Source: DTLA01 sp034436295 (GTDB lineage Bacteria > Chloroflexota > Anaerolineae > DTLA01). Taken from it: 12,050 nucleotides of DNA. This document shows positions 1 to 6,113 of the stretch, piece by piece. The translations under genes and the position numbers were made by a program. The stretch is from the NCBI GenBank assembly GCA_034436295.1, contig DAOTVT010000023.1, positions 1-12,050 of the forward strand, given 5' to 3'. Positions within the stretch are counted from its first letter, which is position 1; each line of letters begins with the position of its first letter. The notes under the pieces are model-generated. The model was given only the letters and a program-made list of their open reading frames with translations, did no database searches and had not been told where the DNA came from.

Positions 1-1
1 C

Positions 2-340
2 CCCACGTTGGAGGCCATAGTTGTAGAGCGACCCGAGCCGACGGAGGAATCTCCCCAGCATCTGTGCCTGGACAAGGGGTATGATTACCCTCAAGTTCGG
101 GAGATTGTGGCCGCCTGGGGGTATACCGCTCACATCCGAGCACGGGGCGAAGAATCTCGGGCGAAACGCGAGGTCCCCGGCTACCGAGCCCGGCGATGGG
201 TGGTCGAACGTACGCACTCCTGGCTCAACCGATTCCGGGGCTTGCTGATCCGCTGGGAGAAGAAAGTCGCGAACGATCTGGCTATGCTCCATTTCGCCTG
301 TGCCTGGATTACCTTCGGAGCGACTAAACTTTTCGGATAG
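2..340 (+). mobile_element. IS5-family transposase, C-terminal fragment (cut by window edge)
   Basis: This is the last ~112 residues of a DDE transposase; the frame is open to the left edge, so the N-terminal part lies outside the window. The second catalytic aspartate is visible in LCLDKGYDYP (about residue 22 counting from the TTG at position 8). The catalytic glutamate is in RRWVVERTHSWLNRFRGL (about residue 67), followed by the basic LLIRWEKK and a hydrophobic tail, the usual ending of IS5-family (ISL2/IS427-like) transposases. The TTG at position 8 is an internal codon, not a start. The C-terminal part looks intact, with no stop or frameshift. The element should end a few tens of bases past the stop, perhaps near 366, but its terminal inverted repeat cannot be confirmed without the left end. 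It lies just upstream of the sensing operon promoter. Confidence 0.85.
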
Positions 341-377
341 ACTGAAAAGACATAGCCGAGTCCCCCAGCGCACCTTT

Positions 378-405
378 TTGACGCGCCTACCCCTTGAGTT
401 ATAAT
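378..405 (+). promoter_or_regulatory. sigma70-type promoter of the sensing operon
   Basis: TTGACG at 378-383 (5 of 6 matches to the -35 consensus) is separated by 16 bases from a perfect TATAAT at 400-405. Transcription would start near position 412. That places the ATG at 411 at the very edge of the transcript and favours the TTG start at 432 for the first gene. The promoter lies about 38 bases past the transposase stop, so it could be native or close to the insertion-sequence end. Confidence 0.75.
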
Positions 406-418
406 AGCCTATGGAATC

Positions 419-425
419 AGGAGGG
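419..425 (+). promoter_or_regulatory. Shine-Dalgarno site that decides the start of the PhnD-like gene
   Basis: AGGAGGG at 419-425 ends six bases before the in-frame TTG at 432. The upstream ATG at 411 precedes this site and has no ribosome-binding site of its own, because the promoter -10 box sits there. The site therefore points to initiation at 432. Confidence 0.7.
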
Positions 426-431
426 TGGGCC

Positions 432-1367
432 TTGTTCCCAAGAATCGCAAGAATTGTGTGCGGCTTGCTGTTGGCGCTGGGTCTCGCCGTCAGTGCCTGC
501 GGAAGCCAGGCCCGCTACAAGCGAGTGAGTCTGCAGCCTGCCACCCGCCAGCCCCCCGCGACCACGCCGGCGACTGAACCGCCCGGGCTCCGCGTGGCCG
601 TCGCAGCCATCCTCGCCCCGCAGACCACCGCCCATGATTACGATCCCCTCATCGCCTATCTCGCCAAGCACCTGGGGCGCCCGGCACAACTGGTCCAGCG
701 CGCCACTTACGCCGAAACCAACGAACTGCTCCGCACCGGCCAGGTTGACCTGGCCTTCGTCTGCACGGGGGCGTATGTCCAGGGACACAAAGAGTTCGGC
801 ATGGAACTGTTGGTAGTGCCGGAGATACGCGGGAAGACCACGTACCAGTCCTACATCATCGTTCCCGGCAACAGCGCCGCCCAGACCTTGGATGACCTGC
901 GGGGGCGCGTCTTCGCGTACACCGATCCCATGTCCCTGTCGGGTTATCTGGTTCCCCTGTTTGCACTGATATCCCAGGGAAAGGGAACTGCGGACACGTA
1001 CTTCGGCCGGACACTATTCACCTACAGCCATGAGAACTCCATCAAAGCCGTATCCGAAGGTTGGGTGGACGGGGCGGCAGTGGACAGCCTGGTCTATGAC
1101 GCGGTGGTGGCCAGGAACCCCAACTATAGCAAGGCGACGCGCATCATCTGGCGCTCCGAACCCTATGGCGCGCCGCCAGCAGTCGTCGCACCCGGCCTGG
1201 ATGATGCCGTGAAGGAGCAGTTGCGCCTGCTGCTCCTCCAGATGGATCAGAGCGACGAAGGCCGCCAAGTCCTAGCCCTATTGGGTGTTGACCGGTTCGT
1301 CCAGCCCGACGACAGCCTTTACGACTCCGCGCGAGCAGTGCTCAACGCGGTGGGAGCCGTGCGATGA
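432..1367 (+). CDS. PhnD-family substrate-binding lipoprotein (oxyanion sensor partner)
   Basis: This is a 311-residue extracytoplasmic binding protein of the phosphate/phosphite/phosphonate (PhnD) type. From the TTG start it has a short basic n-region (FPRIAR), a hydrophobic stretch and a lipobox ending VSAC, with the lipidated cysteine at residue 23. A proline/threonine-rich linker follows. The binding fold then shows family-typical segments: a DYDPLIAYLAKHLG helix, GQVDLAFVCTGAYV, and FAYTDPMSLSGYLVP in the second lobe. No ABC permease or ATPase gene is adjacent. Instead the stop overlaps the kinase start by four bases (ATGA). That argues for a role as a signal receptor, as in AioX for arsenite or the PhnD-like periplasmic part of TtrS, rather than in uptake. 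The ligand is unknown; tetrathionate, selenate, arsenic oxyanions or phosphonates are possible. An alternative start is the ATG at 411 (318 residues), which lacks a ribosome-binding site. Confidence 0.85.
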   Translation: MFPRIARIVCGLLLALGLAVSACGSQARYKRVSLQPATRQPPATTPATEPPGLRVAVAAILAPQTTAHDYDPLIAYLAKHLGRPAQLVQRATYAETNELLRTGQVDLAFVCTGAYVQGHKEFGMELLVVPEIRGKTTYQSYIIVPGNSAAQTLDDLRGRVFAYTDPMSLSGYLVPLFALISQGKGTADTYFGRTLFTYSHENSIKAVSEGWVDGAAVDSLVYDAVVARNPNYSKATRIIWRSEPYGAPPAVVAPGLDDAVKEQLRLLLLQMDQSDEGRQVLALLGVDRFVQPDDSLYDSARAVLNAVGAVR

Positions 1368-3325
1368 GCGCAACACTGCGACGCGGGTGGTTTGCGGTCT
1401 GGAAGATCATCGGCGGGGTCCGCCTGCGCATCAAAGTCATGGGCATCGCCCTCGCGATGATCGCATTGCTGGGGCTCGGCATCTTGGGCCTCGTCCGCGA
1501 GGTCATGACTCGTGTCTTGACCTGGGAACTAGAGCAGCGCGGCCTATCCATTGCCCATGACGTCGCCGGCCGCTCCACCGACCTGATCCTGACCAACAAC
1601 CTGTATCCGCTTCACGAACTCATACGAAATACCGTGCTGAGCAATGAGGACGTGCGGTATGCGTTTCTCCTGGACCCGCATGGGCGCATACTCGCCGATT
1701 CCTTTGGCGGCGGATTCCCACTCGACCTACTCGCGGCCAACGTTCTGCCCCCAGGCGAGTCGCACCACGTGGAACTGCTCCAGACAGAAGAGGGGATCAT
1801 CCAGGACATTGCCGTCCCCATCTTTGAGAGCCGCGCTGGCATCGTCCGAGTCGGGATGTCCCTGAGGCGACTGGAGGCCACCCTTGCGCATACGACGCGC
1901 CAGATTCTCCTGGCCACCCTTCTCGTCTCCATCCTGGGCATCGTCATCAGCACAGGGTTGACCTGGCTTGTAACCCGGCCGATCTTGGGCCTCGCCGAAG
2001 CCACGGCGAGAGTGGCCCAGGGCGACCTGTCGCATCGTCTCGTGCCCTGGGCCGATGACGAAATCGGCCAACTCCAGAACTCCTTCAACGCCATGGTCAA
2101 CAGCCTGGCCCAGTCGCGCCAGAGTATGGAGATCGCCAACGCTCGGCTGGCCCGCCGCAACCGAGAACTCCTGGCGCTCTACGGCATCTCGCGGGCGCTA
2201 TCGGGGCCACTGGGTCTCTCCGAGGCGCTAGAGCGTGCACTGGAACACGTCATTGGAATGATGCGCACGACCGGAGGATGGATTTGCATGCTGAATGACG
2301 ATGGCTCTTGCTACATCTGCGCCAGCATGGGTGAGCCATCCCGTGCCGATGTCGGCACTGCCTGCTGCCGACAATGCACAGCCTGCCGTCAGGCCGCGCT
2401 CGCCCGCAAGCCCATTGTCGTCAGCCCTGTGCCCGCGTCTTGCCCTGTCTACACGTCCCAAAACGACCCGACTGCCCTGCATCAGGGCCACGTGATCGTC
2501 CCCATCCTGACCAAAGAACGGGTGGCGGGCCTGTTGAACCTCGTATGCACAGAGGAGAACTGCTTTGAGCAGGAAGGCATGGGCCTGCTGGCTGCCGTAG
2601 GCCGCCAACTGGGCCTGGCGTTTGAGAACGTGCGACTGTGGGAGGAACTGCGCCACAAGGAAGCCATGCGCGGACAACTTCTGCGCAAGATCATCACGGC
2701 ACAGGAGGAAGAGCGCCGCCGCATTGCCCGCGAACTTCATGACCAAACCGGCCAGGCCATCACGTCCCTTCTCGTGGGGCTGAAGGTGTTGGAAGGCGCG
2801 CACTCTTTGGAGCAAGCCCGCGCCCTCGCCTCCGACATGCGAAACACCCTATCCCAAACCCTGGACGAGGTGCGAAATCTCGCCCTGGAGTTGCGGCCCA
2901 GCGCCCTGGATGACCTGGGGTTGGTCCCCGCCCTCGCCCGCTATGTCGGAATGCTGCCCGCCCGCTTTGGCTTCCAGGTGGATTTTGTGGCCGCAGGTAT
3001 GGACGACCAGCGGCTCCCGCGAGAGGTGGAGAGCACCCTCTACCGGATCGCGCAGGAGGCATTGAGCAACGTCGCGCGCCACGCCAGGGCCACCCACGCC
3101 AGCGTCCTCCTGGAGCGTCGCGAAGGCGTGGTAGTAATGTTGATAGAGGACAACGGCGTAGGGTTTGACGCTGCCCGCGTGATAGATTCAGCCCGCGAGC
3201 GAGACCGCCTTGGCCTGTTCGGTATGATGGAGCGCGCATCCCTCGTGGGCGGGCGTCTGACGATAGAATCCAGGCCGGGCGCGGGCACGACAATTTCCGT
3301 GGAAGTTCCCCTGGAGAGCACATGA
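1364..3325 (+). CDS. NarL-type membrane sensor histidine kinase (Cache-like, HAMP, GAF, HisKA_3, HATPase)
   Basis: This 653-residue kinase probably relays the lipoprotein's signal to the downstream regulator. It has a first membrane helix at ~25-44, an extracytoplasmic domain of ~135 residues resembling a single Cache domain (YAFLLDPHGRILADS), and a second helix at ~181-203. HAMP follows at ~204-255 and GAF at ~270-420. The HisKA_3 dimerisation domain carries the phospho-accepting His459 in ARELHDQTGQ, and the HATPase shows an N-box (Asn569 in EALSNVARHA), DNGVGFD at ~596 and a GLFGMMERA loop. The GAF domain holds ten cysteines (308, 316, 319, 334, 335, 338, 341, 360, 395, 400), including a CxxCxxC run, so it may sense redox state or bind metal; that is inference. 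GGGAG at 1352-1356 precedes the start. Translation is coupled on both sides by ATGA overlaps. It corresponds to TtrS with the PhnD domain as a separate protein. Confidence 0.92.
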   Translation: MSATLRRGWFAVWKIIGGVRLRIKVMGIALAMIALLGLGILGLVREVMTRVLTWELEQRGLSIAHDVAGRSTDLILTNNLYPLHELIRNTVLSNEDVRYAFLLDPHGRILADSFGGGFPLDLLAANVLPPGESHHVELLQTEEGIIQDIAVPIFESRAGIVRVGMSLRRLEATLAHTTRQILLATLLVSILGIVISTGLTWLVTRPILGLAEATARVAQGDLSHRLVPWADDEIGQLQNSFNAMVNSLAQSRQSMEIANARLARRNRELLALYGISRALSGPLGLSEALERALEHVIGMMRTTGGWICMLNDDGSCYICASMGEPSRADVGTACCRQCTACRQAALARKPIVVSPVPASCPVYTSQNDPTALHQGHVIVPILTKERVAGLLNLVCTEENCFEQEGMGLLAAVGRQLGLAFENVRLWEELRHKEAMRGQLLRKIITAQEEERRRIARELHDQTGQAITSLLVGLKVLEGAHSLEQARALASDMRNTLSQTLDEVRNLALELRPSALDDLGLVPALARYVGMLPARFGFQVDFVAAGMDDQRLPREVESTLYRIAQEALSNVARHARATHASVLLERREGVVVMLIEDNGVGFDAARVIDSARERDRLGLFGMMERASLVGGRLTIESRPGAGTTISVEVPLEST

Positions 3326-4011
3326 GCAAAACGGGCCAAGAGGATGAACCCCGGGCAAGCACACCGATCCGAGTCCTGATCGCCGACGATCACGCGCTCT
3401 TACGCGCTGGGCTACGTATGCTTCTATCGGCCCAGGAGGACATAGAAGTCGTCGGCGAGGCAGGAGATGGGCTTCAGGCCTTGGCGCGTATCCGGCAGTT
3501 GGCCCCCGACGTGGCGCTGCTGGACATCACCATGCCTGGCATGGGAGGGCTAGAGGTGCTTCCCCAGATTCGTGAATCGTCCCCGCGCACCCGCATTCTC
3601 ATCTTGACAATGCACGATGACGAGGGCTACCTACGCAAGGCCCTGGCAGGCGGCGCCTGCGGCTACATCCTCAAGCAGGCGGCAGACACCGAACTTCTGT
3701 CGGCGATCCGCGCCGTCCACGCCGGTGGCACATATCTGCACGCTGCCCATACCAAACTCCTCCTGGAAGACATGATTGACCGGCACAAGGCTCGCCCGTC
3801 CGAGGAACCCGAAGTCCGCCTTAGCCCGCGCGAAGAGGAAGTCCTGCGCCTGATCGCCCTGGGCTACACCAATCAGCAGGCGGCCGACGCCCTATACCTC
3901 AGCGTCAAGACGGTGGAAACTTACCGTGCCCGCCTCATGAGCAAACTGGGCCTCCACTCGCGCGCCGACCTAGTCCGCTACGCGATGGAGAAAGGGCTAC
4001 TCGGAGATTAG
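3322..4011 (+). CDS. NarL/FixJ-family response regulator
   Basis: This 229-residue DNA-binding regulator is phosphorylated by the kinase encoded just upstream. The receiver domain (~16-135) has the acidic pocket Asp22-Asp23, the phospho-accepting Asp68 in LLDITMPG, Thr96 and Lys118 in YILKQA. A short linker leads to a LuxR-type helix-turn-helix (~165-226) with the typical LSPREEEVLRLIALGYTN and SVKTVETYRARLMSKLGL. Nothing looks broken. The start overlaps the kinase stop by four bases, with GGAG at 3313-3316 as ribosome-binding site. The obvious target is the promoter of the next operon, across the 198-base gap, where an inverted repeat at 4095-4129 is a candidate site. It is a TtrR-like position, but the output gene set is inferred only from neighbourhood. 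Confidence 0.93.
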   Translation: MSKTGQEDEPRASTPIRVLIADDHALLRAGLRMLLSAQEDIEVVGEAGDGLQALARIRQLAPDVALLDITMPGMGGLEVLPQIRESSPRTRILILTMHDDEGYLRKALAGGACGYILKQAADTELLSAIRAVHAGGTYLHAAHTKLLLEDMIDRHKARPSEEPEVRLSPREEEVLRLIALGYTNQQAADALYLSVKTVETYRARLMSKLGLHSRADLVRYAMEKGLLGD

Positions 4012-4053
4012 GGCTCCGCCGCAACGGCATAGGCACGTCGGCCCACAAGCCCT
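4010..4053 (+). terminator. possible weak terminator structure after the response regulator
   Basis: AGGGCT at 4010-4015 can pair with AGCCCT at 4048-4053 across a 32-base loop. The loop itself contains a GCCG/CGGC mini-hairpin at 4018-4028. The following bases (GGCCTTTCCCC) give only a three-T tract. This is a poor intrinsic terminator and may be chance; read-through into the next operon is possible. Confidence 0.2.
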
Positions 4054-4094
4054 GGCCTTTCCCCTACAATTCTTACATAGATTCCCCGACACGG

Positions 4095-4129
4095 TTTCAG
4101 ACTTTCCCTTCTATTCACCGAGTCTAAAG
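4095..4129. promoter_or_regulatory. candidate operator: imperfect inverted repeat upstream of the molybdate/reductase operon
   Basis: TTTCAGACT at 4095-4103 and AGTCTAAAG at 4121-4129 form an inverted repeat matching at 7 of 9 positions, including a perfect AGACT/AGTCT core. The arms are about 26 bases apart centre to centre. The repeat lies immediately upstream of the TACAAT at 4135-4140, where an activator of the NarL/FixJ type could act. The assignment to the neighbouring regulator is inference; a five-base core can arise by chance. Confidence 0.35.
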
Positions 4130-4140
4130 ATGGCTACAAT
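4114..4140 (+). promoter_or_regulatory. weak promoter of the molybdate transporter-reductase operon
   Basis: TACAAT at 4135-4140 is a good -10 box (5 of 6). The best -35 candidate, TTCACC at 4114-4119, matches only 4 of 6 and has a short 15-base spacer. A good -10 with a poor -35 is what an activator-dependent promoter looks like, in keeping with control by the upstream two-component system. A second TACAAT at 4065-4070 has no credible -35 partner. Confidence 0.45.
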
Positions 4141-4147
4141 AGATCAG

Positions 4148-4185
4148 AAGGCGCGACGCCTTTGCATGTTTGGAAACACCGCGCC
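4148..4185 (+). promoter_or_regulatory. structured 5' leader with two mutually exclusive hairpins
   Basis: In the short leader before the transporter gene, AAGGCG at 4148-4153 can pair with CGCCTT at 4157-4162 around a CGA loop. Alternatively GGCGCG at 4150-4155 can pair with CGCGCC at 4180-4185, enclosing a small TGTT/AACA hairpin (4167-4178). The two folds share bases and exclude each other. The second fold ends 15 bases before the ribosome-binding site AGGGAG at 4201-4206. This could be a small regulatory RNA element or chance in GC-rich DNA. I do not recognise it as a known riboswitch, and it seems too short for the molybdenum-cofactor motif. Confidence 0.3.
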
Positions 4186-4209
4186 AGGACTCAGCCCAAA
4201 AGGGAGCCC

Positions 4210-5421
4210 ATGCAGAAGACCGATTCCTTTCGCCTATCCGTGCAAGAGATAGGTGGCGCACTGGGAGATATAGGCGTGCTCCTGCCCTTGACGGCCGCGC
4301 TCATTACCGTCAACGGGCTGTCGGCCACGGGCGTCTTCTTTGGCGTCGGCATCGCCTACGTCCTGACCGGCTTGTTCTATCGCCTGCCCCTGCCCGTCCA
4401 GCCTCTGAAGGCCATCGCCGCTATTGCGATCGCCCAGGGGCTTTCGGCGACAACGATCTGGGCAGCGGGCTGGTGGATGGGAGGGCTTCTTCTCGTCCTC
4501 GCGGCAACCGACACGGCCCGCCTTCTGGGAGGATTCTTCCCGCGCCCCGTCACACGAGGGATCCAACTGGGCCTCGGCCTATTGCTCGTCCGAAGCGGCA
4601 TCCTGCTGACCATGAGGCGCGAGATCGTACCCGGCGGTGTTGAGCGCGTGATCCGCTTGGCATCGCAGCCGGTGCCGTTGGGCTGGCTTCTGGCCGGCGT
4701 CGCCTTTGTGCTTCTCCTTTACGCGGTCTATCGCAGGTGGCCGGTCTCCCTTATCGTGCTCACCTTCGGCGCGTTCGCGTCCCTCATCTGGGGCGGGGCT
4801 GCCGAGAGCCTTGGCCAGATTCGGCTTGGACTAGTCCTTCCCCGTCCCGCCCTTCCGCGACTTGCCGACCTTGCCGACGCGCTGCTGCTCCTCGTCCTGC
4901 CTCAACTCCCCCTCACCCTTGGCAATGCGGTGTTTGCGACCGTGGATACTGCGCGGACTTACTTCGGGCAGGCTGCCCGCAGGGTAACCCCCCGCGCCCT
5001 TCTCACCACCATGGGCCTTTCGCAGGTCATCGCAGCGCTCTTTGGTGGCGCACCCGTCTGCCACGGTTCAGGGGGGCTGACCGCTCACTACAAACTCGGC
5101 GCGCGCACCGGGGCTGCACCGCTATTCATGGGCGCACTGTGTCTGGTTCTGGCGCTTTTTGTGGACGGCAACGTCTTGCCGATCCTGGCTTTTGTGCCAT
5201 ACCCGGTGCTCGGGGCATTGCTGGCCTTTGTCGGAGTGCAACATGGGCTTCTTGCGCGCGATGTTCGCGGCTACGTGGAGATCAGCATAGCCCTGACGAT
5301 CGCCACAGTGGCATTCGCCACAACCAACCTGGCCCTGGGATTCGGGGCGGGCATCGTCCTGTGGCAAGGGGTACGATGGATCCAGCGCCTGCGCCCCAGG
5401 CCGGAAGGAGTTCGCCCATGA
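4210..5421 (+). CDS. MOT1-type molybdate (sulfate-like) transporter
   Basis: This 403-residue integral membrane protein has about ten to twelve hydrophobic segments and belongs to the MOT1 family, related to SulP carriers. It shows the family signatures clearly: EIGGALGDIGVLLPL at 13-27, YRLPLPVQPLKAIAAIAIAQ near 57-76, and PVCHGSGGLTAHYKLGARTG starting at residue 282. Members import molybdate across the cytoplasmic membrane without an ATPase. The start is taken as the ATG at 4210, after AGGGAG at 4201-4206; an in-frame TTG at 4162 would add 16 residues but has only a distant AGAAGG and would overlap the leader hairpins. Its stop overlaps mobA by four bases (ATGA). Placed first in an operon with mobA and a molybdoenzyme, it almost certainly supplies molybdate for that enzyme. 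Tungstate import is a less likely alternative. Confidence 0.9.
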   Translation: MQKTDSFRLSVQEIGGALGDIGVLLPLTAALITVNGLSATGVFFGVGIAYVLTGLFYRLPLPVQPLKAIAAIAIAQGLSATTIWAAGWWMGGLLLVLAATDTARLLGGFFPRPVTRGIQLGLGLLLVRSGILLTMRREIVPGGVERVIRLASQPVPLGWLLAGVAFVLLLYAVYRRWPVSLIVLTFGAFASLIWGGAAESLGQIRLGLVLPRPALPRLADLADALLLLVLPQLPLTLGNAVFATVDTARTYFGQAARRVTPRALLTTMGLSQVIAALFGGAPVCHGSGGLTAHYKLGARTGAAPLFMGALCLVLALFVDGNVLPILAFVPYPVLGALLAFVGVQHGLLARDVRGYVEISIALTIATVAFATTNLALGFGAGIVLWQGVRWIQRLRPRPEGVRP

Positions 5422-6113
5422 CGCCCCTTGCGCCCAGGATCAGCGCTGCCATCCTCGTGGGCGGCAAGAGCCGACGGATGGGCGCCGACAAGGCACTGCT
5501 CCACGTAGGCGGTCAGCCCATCATTCAGCGTATGGCGGCCGTAGTGAGGACGGTAACCACAGACTTGCTCCTGATCGGAGCGGGAGCAGAACGCTACGCT
5601 TTTGTGGGCGGGCGCGCGGCAGATGACCTGATCCCGCGAAGCGGCCCCCTCGCCGGAATTTACACCGCCCTGTCCATGGCGCACTCCCCCCGCTGCCTTG
5701 TGCTGGCCTGCGACATGCCTTTTCTGAACGCCGACCTGCTTCGCTACATGAGCGAGCGCGAGTCGGATTGGGATGTCCTGCTGCCTCGCCTGCCGGATGG
5801 GCATGTAGAGCCTTTGCATGCCATCTATTCCCGCGCCTGCATTGGGCCGATAGAGACCATGTTGCGCCAGGGAAGACTTTGCCCCCTGGACCTCTATCCG
5901 CAAGTCCGCACCGAGTATCTGGAAGCGGCCGAAATCGCCCTATCCGACCCCTATTACCGTTCCTTTGTCAACCTCAATACACCGGCGGACCTGGCGCACG
6001 CTCAAGAAGCGGCAACGGCTCCCCGCGAATGGGGTCTGCCTGCCCGCCCCAGGCCCTCGGTAACCGTAGTCTCAGAAACTCTTTGGAAGAAAGGAGTGGA
6101 AGAATGCCTGTAG
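5418..6113 (+). CDS. mobA: molybdenum cofactor guanylyltransferase MobA
   Basis: This 231-residue cytoplasmic enzyme transfers GMP from GTP to molybdopterin, giving the guanine dinucleotide cofactor used by DMSO-reductase-family enzymes such as the one at the end of this operon. The nucleotide-binding signature AAILVGGKSRRMGADKALL lies at 10-28, with Gly15-Gly16, Arg20 and Lys25. SGPLAGIYTAL is at ~75-85, and the metal-binding aspartate is Asp99 in LACDMPFLN. LNTPADL marks the end of the usual fold. The last ~35 residues (after about 195) extend past it and end WKKGVEECL; this tail may exist mainly because the ribosome-binding site of the next gene lies inside the reading frame. GGAAGGAG at 5403-5410 sits seven bases before the ATG, within the transporter's last codons. 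The stop overlaps the next gene by ten bases. Confidence 0.92.
   Translation: MTPLAPRISAAILVGGKSRRMGADKALLHVGGQPIIQRMAAVVRTVTTDLLLIGAGAERYAFVGGRAADDLIPRSGPLAGIYTALSMAHSPRCLVLACDMPFLNADLLRYMSERESDWDVLLPRLPDGHVEPLHAIYSRACIGPIETMLRQGRLCPLDLYPQVRTEYLEAAEIALSDPYYRSFVNLNTPADLAHAQEAATAPREWGLPARPRPSVTVVSETLWKKGVEECL

Noticed and set aside
432..1367. Phosphonate ABC importer component
   Set aside because: No permease or ATPase gene is adjacent, and the gene is translationally coupled to a kinase, so a sensory role fits better.
4141..4209. Molybdenum-cofactor riboswitch before the transporter gene
   Set aside because: The leader is under 70 bases and I cannot find the conserved parts of that larger motif. 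I kept it only as an unassigned structured leader.
4737..5417. Long frame upstream of and continuous with mobA
   Set aside because: This part is an out-of-frame reading of the MOT1 gene. The real mobA start is the ATG at 5418 with GGAAGGAG before it and the nucleotide-binding motif right after.
5768..6103. Upstream extension of the iron-sulfur subunit frame
   Set aside because: It is mobA read in another frame. The ATG at 6104 has a well-placed AAGGAG and gives the usual subunit length.
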